Shown here: positions 27,201 through 36,133 of the stretch, one piece after another
How positions within the stretch are numbered: the first letter of the stretch is position 1
Layout: every line of letters starts with the position of its first letter
NCBI RefSeq assembly: GCF_052119585.1
Contig: NZ_JBGQOJ010000001.1
Span: forward strand, 186,001 to 250,000
Direction: 5' to 3'
Source: JBGQOJ01 sp052119585
GTDB taxonomy: Bacteria; Pseudomonadota; Alphaproteobacteria; Rhodobacterales; Rhodobacteraceae
DNA length: 64,000 nucleotides
The notes under the pieces: generated by a model
Told to the model about the DNA's origin: nothing
Databases searched by the model: none
Seen by the model: only the letters and a program-made list of their open reading frames with translations
Program-made: the position numbers and the translations under genes

Positions 27201-27749
27201 GCCCCCCTCGCCCGGATGGCGTTGCAACTCGACATACAGCCGATCGCCAAAGATCGCATGCAGCCGCGTCATCAACGCCTGCGCACGGGGCATTTGCCCG
27301 GCCCGGATCAGTTTTCCGACAGGGCCGTCAGCCCCACCCGTCAAACAGATCAATCCCGCGCCATAGTTTTGCAGTTCGTCAACGGTGACCTGCGGTAACT
27401 CTCCCTGTGCGTCCAGATAGGCGCAAGAGTTCAGCTTCATCAGGTTGCAATAACCGGTCTCGTTCTGGGCCAGCAGAACCACGGGCGCAGGCAGCTTTTG
27501 CCGCTCGCCGGGGGTCACCGCCTCAAACGTGACGCTGATCTGGCAGCCGACGATGGGCTGAATGCCCGCACCCGATGCGCCGACCGAGAATTCAAGCGCG
27601 GCGAACATGTTGTTCGTATCGGTGATCGCCACCGCAGGCATGCCCATCTTTTCACAAAGGGCAGGCAGTTTTTTCACCGGAACCGCGCCTTCAAGAAGCG
27701 AATATTCGGTGTGCACCCGAAGGTGGATGAATCGCGGATCTTTGGTCAT
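24288..27749 (-). CDS. dnaE: DNA polymerase III alpha subunit
   Basis: 1153 residues from the ATG at 27749 (MTKDPRFIHLRVHTEYS). The replicative polymerase. Order: PHP domain (HLRVHTEYSLLEGA at about 7-21), palm with catalytic aspartates in MPDFDIDFCMDRREEV (about 400), tandem HhH region, then OB-fold near the C-terminus. Full length for DnaE1. Stands alone on the minus strand, divergent from the ArsR gene. Confidence 0.95.
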   Translation of the reverse strand: MTKDPRFIHLRVHTEYSLLEGAVPVKKLPALCEKMGMPAVAITDTNNMFAALEFSVGASGAGIQPIVGCQISVTFEAVTPGERQKLPAPVVLLAQNETGYCNLMKLNSCAYLDAQGELPQVTVDELQNYGAGLICLTGGADGPVGKLIRAGQMPRAQALMTRLHAIFGDRLYVELQRHPGEGGRTTEAERATEQGFVEMAYAMDLPLVATNDVYFPKTTMYEAHDALICIADGAYVDQQEPRRRLTPQHYFKSPQEMIALFADLPEAIENTVEIAKRCAFKTYKRDPILPKFADDEVVELRRQAKQGLVERLKVIPHAATVEEYDARLEFELGIIEGMGFPGYFLIVADFIKWAKDHNIPVGPGRGSGAGSLVAYALTITDLDPLRYSLLFERFLNPERVSMPDFDIDFCMDRREEVIRYVQQKYGRDRVGQIITFGALLSKAAVRDIGRVLQMPYGQVDRLSKLIPVEGVKPVSIEKALADEPRLREEAKNEEVVARLLDYGQQVEGLLRNASTHAAGVVIGDRPLDELVPLYQDPRSDMPATQFNMKWVEAAGLVKFDFLGLKTLTVIQNALDLLRLRGVDVDISLIPLDDQKSYELYASAKTVAVFQVESSGMMDALRRMKPTCIEDIVALVALYRPGPMENIPTYCEVKNGVKELESIHPSIDHILAETQGIIVYQEQVMQIAQVMAGYSLGGADLLRRAMGKKIAEEMAKERPKFEKGAMANGVEKKKAAEVFDLLEKFANYGFNKSHAAAYAVVSYQTAWLKANHPVEFMAAVMNCDLHLTDKLSVYKQEVDRLGIEVIPPCINRSQALFSVSEGRVVYALGGLKNVGLEAMKLITEGRKDSDGHEKPFRDLFDVARRVDLKRVGKRPMEMLARAGAFDELDRNRRRVFDSLDALVSYSAAIHDQRGSSQVSLFGEAGDDLPEPRIVGLDDWLPGERLAEEHKAIGFYMSGHPLDDYMSALRRKGVLTLAEVEQKAQNGAAIVKMAGAVSSKQERKSARGNRFAFVSLSDPSGLYEVTVFSDTLDAGRQYLETGMNVVLTVEATMESEQLKLLARAIQPIDSAVADAGAMGIKVYVDREAAIVSVAGLLRRAQAEAKGRIKGEVTFCLMDPGLPGEVEIALGDDFPVNPQIKGAIKSLGGVLTVEDF

Positions 27750-27856
27750 CCGGCCAGAGTAAACAAGCAAGCGGGCGGGGGGAAGGCGAACAAAGAGGTA
27801 TCAGCAGAATTTAACCGCAGTCAGCCGCCAGATAACTTGCATCAATCTTGGTCTCG

Positions 27857-27874
27857 CATATACAAAGGCATATG
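27857..27874. promoter_or_regulatory. Possible ArsR operator over the start of the ArsR gene
   Basis: Inverted repeat CATAT-N8-ATATG at 27857-27874 covers the ribosome site and start codon of the ArsR-family gene, a position compatible with autorepression. Only five bases per arm, so chance cannot be excluded. Confidence 0.3.
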
Positions 27875-28204
27875 ACTAACCATAACGCCAACCTCGATTC
27901 CGTCTTTCGCGCATTGGCCGATCCGACCCGCCGCGCGGTATTGGCGCGGCTGGCGATTGGCCCGTCCAGCATCGGAGAACTGGCAGAGCCATTCGACATG
28001 GCGCTGCCGTCATTTCTGCAACATGTTAAAGTGCTGGAACACTGCGGTCTCGTGCGCACCCAAAAACAGGGCCGTGTGCGCACCTGCCGGATTGAACCGG
28101 GCCGGATCGCCGAGGCCGAGCACTGGCTGAGCCAGCAACGTCAATTACGGGAGGGGCAGCCAGCCCGGCTGAGCGCCTATCCGCAACAGGAGCAAGACCT
28201 TTGA
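27872..28204 (+). CDS. ArsR-family winged-helix transcriptional regulator
   Basis: 110 residues from ATG at 27872 (AAAGG upstream). Winged helix-turn-helix: FRALADPTRRAVLARLAIGPSSIGELAEPFDMALPSFLQHVKVLEHCGLV is the typical ArsR core (residues 8-58). No CxC metal site, so it belongs to the non-metal group that pairs with SRPBCC/AHSA1 genes. Overlaps the next gene by four bases, so both form a unit and the regulator probably controls itself and its partner. Confidence 0.88.
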   Translation: MTNHNANLDSVFRALADPTRRAVLARLAIGPSSIGELAEPFDMALPSFLQHVKVLEHCGLVRTQKQGRVRTCRIEPGRIAEAEHWLSQQRQLREGQPARLSAYPQQEQDL

Positions 28205-28665
28205 GACAAATCGAACTGTTCAACATGGAAATCACCCGCACAATCAACGCGACGCCAGACCGGGTTTACGCGGCTTGGACCAAGCCCGAGTTGCTGAAAC
28301 AGTGGTTCGCGCCAAAGCCCGTCGAGACCACAGAGGCGGTGATATATCTGGTCCGCGGCGGGCGTTTCTTCACCAATATGAAGCTGCCCGACGGCACGAT
28401 GCACCCGACCGAAGGCTGCATTCTGGATTTCGAGCCCGACCGCCGCTTTGTCTTTACCGACACGCTGACGGCAGGCTGGATCCCCTCTGCCAAGCCGTTC
28501 TTCACCGCGCTTCTGACCTTTGAGCCGAACAACGGCAGAACCGAATATCGCGCCGAGGTCCGGCACAAAAGCGAGGAAGACCGCGCCGCCCACGAGGAAA
28601 TGGGGTTCTATGTCGGCTGGAACGCCGCGACCGACCAACTGGCCGCATTGGCCGAAAGCCTTTGA
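28201..28665 (+). CDS. SRPBCC/AHSA1-domain protein
   Basis: 154 residues if it starts at the TTG at 28201, which I prefer because AGGAG (28188-28192) lies 8 bases upstream; an ATG at 28225 has no such site. START/AHSA1-like helix-grip fold: ITRTINATPDRVYAAWTKPELLKQWFAP near the N-terminus and a GFYVGWNAATDQLAALAESL C-terminal helix. These small hydrophobic-ligand or stress proteins are often encoded behind an ArsR regulator, as here. Ligand unknown. Confidence 0.82.
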   Translation: MRQIELFNMEITRTINATPDRVYAAWTKPELLKQWFAPKPVETTEAVIYLVRGGRFFTNMKLPDGTMHPTEGCILDFEPDRRFVFTDTLTAGWIPSAKPFFTALLTFEPNNGRTEYRAEVRHKSEEDRAAHEEMGFYVGWNAATDQLAALAESL

Positions 28666-28867
28666 AGAGTAAGCATAAATTTTGTGCAACCAGCGCCTAA
28701 AAATCCGGCAGCACGCCTGACCCTTTTAGCGGATAGCGCGGATTCTCTTGCCAAAGCCGCGAATCCGCGCTTCTCTGGAACTCGGACAAAAGGCGCACGA
28801 CCTGCTTTCCGCCGCATCGGGTGGGCGTGCCAAAGCCTTGGACGAAGAGAACGCGGCAGGTTTCACT

Positions 28868-30241
28868 ATGGATGTTTCGTTTCTTCTGAACGGGGAAACT
28901 GTGCGCGTATCAGGGCAATCGCCCACGCGCACGCTGTTGGATTGGCTGCGGATAGATCGCGGACTGACCGGCACCAAAGAGGGCTGCAACGAGGGTGACT
29001 GCGGCGCCTGCACCGTTATGGTCACCGATGCCGACGGCGCCCGCGCAATGAACGCCTGTATCCTGTTCCTGCCCCAGCTTCAGGGGCGCGCAGTGCGAAC
29101 GGTCGAAGGGATCGCGGGGCCGGACGGCGCGCTACATCCGGTGCAACAGGCGATGGTCGATCATCACGGCTCGCAATGCGGGTTCTGCACGCCGGGGTTT
29201 GTGGTCTCGATGGCCACGGCGCATCTGAACGGGCGTACCGATTTCGACGATCAGCTGGCCGGGAACCTGTGCCGCTGCACCGGTTACGCCCCGATTGTCC
29301 GTGCGGCAGAATCCGCGGCGACCAGCCCCGTGCCCGACTGGATGACCGAGAATCTGGACCATGTCGGCAAAGTGCCCCAGGACGACAACGCCTATCTGCC
29401 CGAAACCACCGACGACCTTGCCGCATGGTGCGTGGCGCATCCCGACGGCGTTCTGATCGGCGGGGCGACGGATGTCGGCCTTTGGGTCAACAAGGACCTG
29501 CGCAGGCTTGGCCCGCTGGCCTTTCTGAACAACATCACCGAGATGAAGCAGATCGTGATCGGGGCGGATGAAATCCGTATCGGGGCGGCGACAACGATGA
29601 CCGATCTGGGGGCCGCGATTGCGCCCTACCACCCCGATTTCGCCGAACTGATCCGCCGGTATGGTTCGGTTCAGGTGCGCAACGTCGCGACAATCGGCGG
29701 CAATATCGCCAACGGGTCGCCCATCGGCGACGGGCCGCCCGCGCTGATCGCGCTTGGTGCCCGCCTGCACCTGCGCAAAGGCGACGCGCGGCGCGATATC
29801 CTGCTCGAGGATTTCTTTCTCGACTACCGAAAACAAGACCGCCAACCGGGCGAATTCGTCGAGGCGGTGACACTCCCGCGCCAGATCGACAACCTGAAAT
29901 GCTACAAGCTGTCCAAGCGGTTCGATCAGGATATTTCGGCAGTCTGCGGCTGCTTTGATATCGTGATAGAGCATGGCAAGGTCTTTGCCGCGCGCATCGC
30001 CTTTGGCGGCATGGCCGGAACACCCAAGCGCGCGGCGGCCGTTGAAACCGCCCTGATCGGCAAGGACTGGACAGAAGCCACGATCAGCGCTGCACAGGCG
30101 GAATTCGCGCAGGACTTCCAACCAATGAGCGATATGCGGGCCTCTGCCGCCTATCGCCTGACCGCGGCGCAAGGCATGCTGCTGCGCTATTATCTGGAAA
30201 AAACGGGCCAAGCCACCCGCGTGCTGGAGGTGACACAATGA
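28868..30241 (+). CDS. xdhA: Xanthine dehydrogenase small subunit (2Fe-2S and FAD)
   Basis: 457 residues from ATG at 28868. N-terminal plant-type 2Fe-2S domain (C40, C45, C48, C64) and helical 2Fe-2S domain (C104, C107, C135, C137), then the FAD-binding domain (GGATDVGLWVNK at about 198 and TIGGNIANGSPIGD near 280). Passes electrons from the molybdenum site of XdhB to NAD+. Overlaps xdhB by four bases. First gene of a long operon for purine oxidation and transport. Confidence 0.93.
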   Translation: MDVSFLLNGETVRVSGQSPTRTLLDWLRIDRGLTGTKEGCNEGDCGACTVMVTDADGARAMNACILFLPQLQGRAVRTVEGIAGPDGALHPVQQAMVDHHGSQCGFCTPGFVVSMATAHLNGRTDFDDQLAGNLCRCTGYAPIVRAAESAATSPVPDWMTENLDHVGKVPQDDNAYLPETTDDLAAWCVAHPDGVLIGGATDVGLWVNKDLRRLGPLAFLNNITEMKQIVIGADEIRIGAATTMTDLGAAIAPYHPDFAELIRRYGSVQVRNVATIGGNIANGSPIGDGPPALIALGARLHLRKGDARRDILLEDFFLDYRKQDRQPGEFVEAVTLPRQIDNLKCYKLSKRFDQDISAVCGCFDIVIEHGKVFAARIAFGGMAGTPKRAAAVETALIGKDWTEATISAAQAEFAQDFQPMSDMRASAAYRLTAAQGMLLRYYLEKTGQATRVLEVTQ

Positions 30242-32538
30242 GCGTGTCCCGCCCCCTGCCCCACGATGCGGCCCCCCTGCATGTGACCGGTCAGGCCCGC
30301 TATGTCGATGACATCCCGCTGCCCGCGAACACGCTGCATCTGGCGTTCGGCCTGTCCACTGTGGCCCATGCCGACATCACCGCGATGGATCTTGCCGCGG
30401 TGCGCTCTGCCGAGGGCGTGGTGGCCGTGCTGACAGCCAGCGACCTGCCCTTTGCCAATGACGTCTCGCCCTCGGCCCATGACGAGCCGCTGCTGGCGAC
30501 GGGTTCGGTTCACTACCTTGGCCAACCGATCTTCCTTGTGGTTGCCACCAGCCATCTGGCCGCGCGCAAGGCGGCGCGGCTGGGCAAGGTTTCCTATGCC
30601 GAAAAACCCGCCCTTTTGACGATTGATCAGGCGCTTGCCGCCAACAGCCGCTTCGAGGCCGGACCGGTGATCTGGACCAAAGGCGACGCTGGCGACGCGA
30701 TTGCCGGTGCCACACATGTGGTGTCGGGGCAGATGGAGGTCGGCGGTCAGGAGCACTTTTATCTGGAAGGGCAAGCCGCATTGGCCCTGCCACAAGAAGG
30801 CGGGGATATGGTGGTTCATTCATCCACGCAGCACCCCACCGAAATCCAGCACAAAGTGGCAGAGGCACTGGGCGTGCCGATGCACAGTGTGCGGGTGGAA
30901 ATCCGGCGCATGGGCGGAGGGTTTGGCGGCAAGGAATCGCAGGGCAACGCCTTGGCTGTGTCCTGTGCTGTCGCCGCGCGGTTGACGGGCAAGCCCTGCA
31001 AAATGCGCTATGATCGCGACGACGATATGATCATCACCGGCAAGCGCCACGATCTGCGGATTGACTACCGCGCCGGTTTCGACGCCGAGGGGCGGCTGGC
31101 GGGGGTCGAGTTCACCCATCTGATGCGTTGCGGCTGGGCGCAGGACCTGTCCTTGCCAGTGGCCGACCGCGCCATGTTGCACGCCGACAATGCCTATAAC
31201 CTGCCGCATGCGCGGATCACGTCGCACCGGTTGAAAACCAACACCCAGTCCGCCACGGCCTTTCGTGGCTTTGGCGGGCCGCAGGGCATGGTCGGGATAG
31301 AGCGTGTGATGGACCATATCGCGGCCCATCTGGGGGCCGATCCGCTGATGGTACGGCAAAAGAACTTTTATGCCTCCGGCAGGGATATTTCAGGAACAAA
31401 GAAGCCCGATGTGACGCCCTACGGCATGGAGGTGAAAGATTTCATCGGGGACGAGATTGTCGAGCGTCTGGCCGCAACATCAAGATACCACGACAGGCGG
31501 GCGGAAATCAGCGAATGGAACGCAAACCAGCGTATTTTGAAGCGCGGCATTGCCCTGACACCGGTCAAGTTCGGCATCAGTTTCACACTGACGCATCTTA
31601 ATCAGGCGGGCGCGCTGGTGCATGTCTATCAGGATGGGTCCATCCATCTGAACCACGGCGGCACCGAGATGGGACAGGGGCTGTTCCAGAAGGTGGCACA
31701 GGTCGCGGCAAGCCGGTTTGGCGTGGACATCTCGAGGGTGAAGATCACCGCGACGGACACCGGCAAAGTGCCCAATACCTCGGCCACGGCGGCCTCCAGC
31801 GGGTCGGATCTGAACGGCATGGCCGTTCTGGCCGCCTGCGACGAGATCAAAGAGCGGATCGCGGCGTTTCTGGCGGTTCTGCACCAATCCGAAATCTGGG
31901 CGGTCCGGTTCGAGGACGGCGCAGTGCACGTCGGTGCCGAACGCTACAGTTTTGCGGATGCGGTCAAACTGGCCTATGAAAACCGGATCAGCCTGTCGGC
32001 CACGGGGTTCTACAAGACCCCCAAGATCGAGTGGGACCGCGTCGCGGGTCAGGGGCGGCCGTTCTTTTACTTTGCCTATGGCGCGGCGGTCACAGAGGTG
32101 GTGATCGACACATTGACCGGCGAGAACCGCATCCTGCGCACGGACATCCTGCATGACGCAGGTGCATCGCTGAACCCCGCGCTGGACATTGGCCAGATCG
32201 AGGGCGGCTATGTTCAGGGCGCGGGCTGGCTGACGACAGAGGAATTGGTCTGGGACGACAAGGGCGCGTTGAAAACCCACGCGCCCTCGACCTACAAGAT
32301 CCCCGCCTGTTCGGACCGCCCCGATGTTTTCAATGTCGACCTTTGGGACGGCGAGAACATCGAAGAAACGATCTATCGGTCAAAGGCCGTCGGGGAACCG
32401 CCATTGATGCTGGGCATATCCGCCCTGATGGCCCTGTCGGACGCGGTGGCCGCCTGCGGCGATGCCTATCCCGCGCTGGACGCGCCCGCCACGGCAGAGC
32501 GTGTGCTGGCCGCCGTCAACAGGGTCAGGGCGCCGTGA
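30238..32538 (+). CDS. xdhB: Xanthine dehydrogenase large subunit (molybdopterin)
   Basis: 766 residues. Binds molybdopterin cofactor and oxidises hypoxanthine and xanthine. Motifs: GGGFGGKES (about 225), TAFRGFGGPQG (about 340), GGTEMGQGLFQK (about 475) and the catalytic Glu in KAVGEPPLML near the C-terminus. Ends with GTGA overlapping xdhC. Confidence 0.94.
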   Translation: MSVSRPLPHDAAPLHVTGQARYVDDIPLPANTLHLAFGLSTVAHADITAMDLAAVRSAEGVVAVLTASDLPFANDVSPSAHDEPLLATGSVHYLGQPIFLVVATSHLAARKAARLGKVSYAEKPALLTIDQALAANSRFEAGPVIWTKGDAGDAIAGATHVVSGQMEVGGQEHFYLEGQAALALPQEGGDMVVHSSTQHPTEIQHKVAEALGVPMHSVRVEIRRMGGGFGGKESQGNALAVSCAVAARLTGKPCKMRYDRDDDMIITGKRHDLRIDYRAGFDAEGRLAGVEFTHLMRCGWAQDLSLPVADRAMLHADNAYNLPHARITSHRLKTNTQSATAFRGFGGPQGMVGIERVMDHIAAHLGADPLMVRQKNFYASGRDISGTKKPDVTPYGMEVKDFIGDEIVERLAATSRYHDRRAEISEWNANQRILKRGIALTPVKFGISFTLTHLNQAGALVHVYQDGSIHLNHGGTEMGQGLFQKVAQVAASRFGVDISRVKITATDTGKVPNTSATAASSGSDLNGMAVLAACDEIKERIAAFLAVLHQSEIWAVRFEDGAVHVGAERYSFADAVKLAYENRISLSATGFYKTPKIEWDRVAGQGRPFFYFAYGAAVTEVVIDTLTGENRILRTDILHDAGASLNPALDIGQIEGGYVQGAGWLTTEELVWDDKGALKTHAPSTYKIPACSDRPDVFNVDLWDGENIEETIYRSKAVGEPPLMLGISALMALSDAVAACGDAYPALDAPATAERVLAAVNRVRAP

Positions 32539-33461
32539 GCTTTGATCTGGAGGGCCTGCGCAAGGCCGTCGCAACGCATGGGCGTGTTGCCCGTGTGGTG
32601 ATTGCAGCCTTCGACGGGTCAAGCCCGCGTGAAACCGGTGCGGCCATGCTGGTCTGGCCGGGCGGGCAATCGGGCACAATCGGCGGCGGGGCTTTGGAGT
32701 TCGATGCAGCAGCGCGGGCCTTTGAGGCGCAGGGGCTGCGGCGCGTGCCTTTGGGGCCTGCGCTGGGGCAATGCTGCGGCGGGACGGTCACGCTGCTGAC
32801 AGAGATTTATGACGCAGAGCGGGTTGCGGGCCTTGGCGGTCAACTGGTGGCGCGATCGGTCGACGGGCGCGATGCCAGCCTTGCGGTGCAGCGCATATTG
32901 ACCCGTGCACGCGGCACCGGCGCGCCGGTTTCGCCGCTCTTGCTGGACGGCTGGATGATAGAACCCGTCACCCGCGCAACCCGCCCGCTGTGGGTTTACG
33001 GCGCGGGCCACGTCGGGCGGGCGATTGTGGCGGTTCTGGCGCCCCTGCCCGAGTTCGCGATCACCTGGGTGGACACCGGCGCAGACCGGTTCCCCGCCGA
33101 TCCCCCTGACGGCGTCACCCTGTTGCCCGCCGCCAATCCCGCAGATGTCGTGCGATATGCGCCACCCGATGCCGAACACCTGATCCTGACCTATTCCCAT
33201 GCGCTGGATCTGGACCTGTGCCACCGCGTTCTGTCACAAGGGTTTTCCACAGCCGGTTTGATTGGCTCGGCCACGAAACGGGCGCGCTTTCGCAAGCGGT
33301 TGGCCGCACTGGGCCATTCGGATGCACAAATTTCGCGCATTGCCTGCCCGATAGGCGATCCTGACCTTGGCAAACATCCGCAGGCCATTGCCGTGGGTGT
33401 GGTATCAAGGCTACTTTCGGGGAACAGACAACAGAACTCCATCAAGGAGCAGGGACAATGA
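32535..33461 (+). CDS. xdhC: Xanthine dehydrogenase accessory protein
   Basis: 308 residues. GTG start at 32535 overlaps the xdhB stop; the open frame continues upstream but inside xdhB. XdhC binds molybdenum cofactor, helps its sulfuration and inserts it into XdhB. N-terminal XdhC/CoxI domain (FDGSSPRETGAAMLVW, then GQCCGG) and C-terminal Rossmann domain (WVYGAGHVGRAIV at about 156). Overlaps the ABC ATPase gene by four bases, so enzyme and transporter are translated together. Confidence 0.93.
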   Translation: MSFDLEGLRKAVATHGRVARVVIAAFDGSSPRETGAAMLVWPGGQSGTIGGGALEFDAAARAFEAQGLRRVPLGPALGQCCGGTVTLLTEIYDAERVAGLGGQLVARSVDGRDASLAVQRILTRARGTGAPVSPLLLDGWMIEPVTRATRPLWVYGAGHVGRAIVAVLAPLPEFAITWVDTGADRFPADPPDGVTLLPAANPADVVRYAPPDAEHLILTYSHALDLDLCHRVLSQGFSTAGLIGSATKRARFRKRLAALGHSDAQISRIACPIGDPDLGKHPQAIAVGVVSRLLSGNRQQNSIKEQGQ

Positions 33462-34990
33462 CGGGGAAGAAGACGGTGCTTTTGTCGGTCGAGGGGCTGA
33501 CCAAGGCCTATCCCGGCGTGGTGGCGAATGACCATGTGTCGTTTGCGATCGAAGCGGGAGAGGTGCATGCCCTGCTGGGCGAAAATGGCGCGGGGAAATC
33601 CACGCTGGTCAAGATGATCTATGGCCTTGTGCGGCCCGACGCGGGGCGCATGGTGCTGAACGGGGCGCCATTCGAGCCGTCGGAGCCGCGTGCGGCCCGG
33701 GCATCGGGTGTTGCGATGGTTTTCCAGCATTTCAGCCTGTTCGATGCGTTGAACGTGGCCGAAAATATTGCGCTGGGTATGGAAAACCCGCCGAAGATGC
33801 GCGATCTGGCCGCCCGTATCCGCGAGGTGTCAGAGGCCTATGGCCTGCCGCTTGACCCGGACCGTCTGGTGGGCGAACTGTCGGCGGGCGAGCGTCAGCG
33901 CGTCGAGATTATCCGCTGCCTGTTGCAGGACCCCAAGATCCTGATCATGGACGAGCCGACCAGTGTCCTGACCCCGCAAGAGGTCGACATCCTGTTCAAG
34001 ACCCTGCGCAAGCTCAGCGCGGAAGGCACGGCCATACTATATATCAGTCACAAGCTGGAAGAGATCCGGTCGCTGTGCGACAGCGCCACCGTCCTGCGGC
34101 TGGGCAAGGTTGTCGACACCTGCAACCCGCGCGAGAAATCGGCGCGGGAACTGGCGGAAATGATGGTGGGACAGGTGCTGCATGTGCCGCACCGCGAGAC
34201 AAAAGAACTGGGGGATGTGGCCCTGCAACTGACGCATCTGTCGGTGAATTCGGTCAATCCGTTCGGCACATCCCTGAAGGACATCAACGTCATTGTCCGG
34301 CAGGGAGAGATCCTTGGCATCGGCGGCGTCGCGGGCAACGGTCAGGACGAACTGCTGGCGGCCCTGTCGGGAGAGACGCTGTCGGCGGGGGCCTGTGTCA
34401 GGCTGAAGGGCGAGCCCATCGGGCATCTTGGCCCGAATGCGCGGCGCAAGCAGGGGCTGTTGACCGCCCCCGAGGAACGGTTGGGCCATGCGGCCGCACC
34501 CGATATGAGTTTGACAGAGAATGCCATGTTGACCGGCGCCCTGCGCGAAGGTCTGGTAAAGAACGGGTTTCTGGATTGGGGCGGGGCACGTGCCTTTGCC
34601 AACAGGATCATCAAGGATTTCGATGTGCGAACACCGGGACCGGCCAATGCGGCGCGGTCCTTGTCGGGGGGGAACCTGCAGAAATTCGTCATCGGGCGCG
34701 AGATTTTGCAGCGCCCCGATGTGCTGGTCGTAAATCAGCCGACATGGGGGGTCGATGCCTCTGCTGCGGCGGCGATCCGTCAGGCGTTGCTGGATCTGGC
34801 GGCGGCGGGCTGCGCCCTGATCGTGATCAGTCAGGATCTGGACGAGCTGATGGAAATTTCGGATCAGTTCGGCGCGTTGAACGAGGGCCGTCTTAGCCCG
34901 CTGCGCAATGCCGTTGGCCTGACGGTGGATGAAATCGGCCTGATGATGGGCGGTGCGCATGATATGGAGGTCGCCCATGTTGCGGAATGA
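33458..34990 (+). CDS. Nucleoside/purine ABC transporter ATPase, two cassettes (BMP family system)
   Basis: 510 residues. First cassette complete: Walker A GENGAGKST (about 42-50), signature LSAGERQRVEI, Walker B ILIMDEPTSVLTP. Second cassette degenerate: no normal Walker A, signature LSGGNLQKFVIGRE, and Walker B VLVVNQPTWGVD where the catalytic Glu is Gln, which is normal for this RbsA-like family. Energises the two permeases downstream. The four-base overlap with xdhC argues that the imported solute is a purine base or nucleoside. Confidence 0.9.
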   Translation: MTGKKTVLLSVEGLTKAYPGVVANDHVSFAIEAGEVHALLGENGAGKSTLVKMIYGLVRPDAGRMVLNGAPFEPSEPRAARASGVAMVFQHFSLFDALNVAENIALGMENPPKMRDLAARIREVSEAYGLPLDPDRLVGELSAGERQRVEIIRCLLQDPKILIMDEPTSVLTPQEVDILFKTLRKLSAEGTAILYISHKLEEIRSLCDSATVLRLGKVVDTCNPREKSARELAEMMVGQVLHVPHRETKELGDVALQLTHLSVNSVNPFGTSLKDINVIVRQGEILGIGGVAGNGQDELLAALSGETLSAGACVRLKGEPIGHLGPNARRKQGLLTAPEERLGHAAAPDMSLTENAMLTGALREGLVKNGFLDWGGARAFANRIIKDFDVRTPGPANAARSLSGGNLQKFVIGREILQRPDVLVVNQPTWGVDASAAAAIRQALLDLAAAGCALIVISQDLDELMEISDQFGALNEGRLSPLRNAVGLTVDEIGLMMGGAHDMEVAHVAE

Positions 34991-34997
34991 CGGGTCC

Positions 34998-35027
34998 GCC
35001 TTCGGCGAGAGTATTTTCAGAACAAAG
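34998..35027 (+). repeat. Gene-end repeat copy inside an operon
   Basis: GCCTTCGGCGAGAGTATTTT followed by CAGAACAAAG, eight bases after the ATPase stop and 17 before the permease start. Matches the copies at 45460 and 49140. No T-rich terminator, and the operon continues through it. Confidence 0.7.
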
Positions 35028-35044
35028 TATCAGGAGCACGGCGC

Positions 35045-36133
35045 ATGATGCGGCTTGAAAAACGGCCACAGCCGTCGCGGATATGGACTGTGGCGACGCC
35101 CTTGCTGGCGGTTCTGGCCACAATGATCGCGGGCGGGTTGATGTTCGCGCTGCTGGGCAAAGACCCGTTCGAGGCGATCCGCACGATTTTCTGGGATCCG
35201 CTGTTCAACGCGCAATTCGCATCCTATTCGCGCCCGCAATTGCTGGTGAAGGCCGGGCCACTGATCCTGATCGCGATCGGTCTGTCGCTGGGATTCAGGG
35301 CGGGTATCTGGAATATCGGGGCAGAGGGGCAGTATATCATCGGTGCCATTTGCGGCGCGGCCATGGGGCTGGCGTTTTACCCGCTGGACGTCTGGTATGT
35401 CTTTCCGCTGATGGTGATCGCGGGCGCGTTGGGCGGCTGGGCCTGGGCGATGATCCCCGCGATTTTGAAGACCCATTTTAACACCAACGAGATCCTTGTG
35501 TCGCTTTTGCTGGTCTATGTGGCCGAGGCGCTGCTGGCGTCGATGTCACTGGGTGCGTTGCGCAACCCGGAGGGCGGCGGCTTTCCCGGTTCGCGCAACC
35601 TGTCGCAATACGCGGCCTCTGCCAACCTTGAACTGATCAAGGGCACGGGTATGCATTGGGGCGTTGCTGCCGCGTTTATCGCGGTGATCTTTGCCTACAT
35701 CCTTTTGAACCGGCATATGCTGGGGTTCCAGATCCGGCTGACCGGCCAATCCCCCCGCGCCGCGCGGTTTGCGGGTGTGAACCCCAAGCGGCTGATCCTT
35801 GTCTGCCTGGGCACGTCGGGTGCCTTGGCAGGTCTTGCAGGGTTGTTCGAAGTATCGGGGCCTGCGGGCCAGATCAGCATCGATTTCAACTCTGGTTACG
35901 GGTTTACGGCAATCATCGTCGCCTTCCTTGGCCGGTTGCATCCGGTCGGTATCCTGTTGGCGGGGCTGTTGATGGCACTGACCTATATCGGGGGCGAGCT
36001 GGCGCAATTCATGCTGGGGCTGCCCTCGGCAGCGATTCAGGCGTTTCAGGGCATGTTGCTGTTCTTCCTGCTGGCCTTCGAGGTCTTGATCAATTTCCGC
36101 GTGCGGTTCGGCACCCCAGAGGTGGCATCATGA
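35045..36133 (+). CDS. Nucleoside/purine ABC transporter permease 1
   Basis: 362 residues; ATG codons at 35045 and 35048, AGGAG 8-11 bases upstream. Eight to ten hydrophobic segments and the family signature GLSLGFRAGIWNIGAEGQYIIGAICGA (about 79-105) of BMP-type permeases (BPD transport 2 family). Overlaps the second permease by four bases. Confidence 0.9.
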   Translation: MMRLEKRPQPSRIWTVATPLLAVLATMIAGGLMFALLGKDPFEAIRTIFWDPLFNAQFASYSRPQLLVKAGPLILIAIGLSLGFRAGIWNIGAEGQYIIGAICGAAMGLAFYPLDVWYVFPLMVIAGALGGWAWAMIPAILKTHFNTNEILVSLLLVYVAEALLASMSLGALRNPEGGGFPGSRNLSQYAASANLELIKGTGMHWGVAAAFIAVIFAYILLNRHMLGFQIRLTGQSPRAARFAGVNPKRLILVCLGTSGALAGLAGLFEVSGPAGQISIDFNSGYGFTAIIVAFLGRLHPVGILLAGLLMALTYIGGELAQFMLGLPSAAIQAFQGMLLFFLLAFEVLINFRVRFGTPEVAS

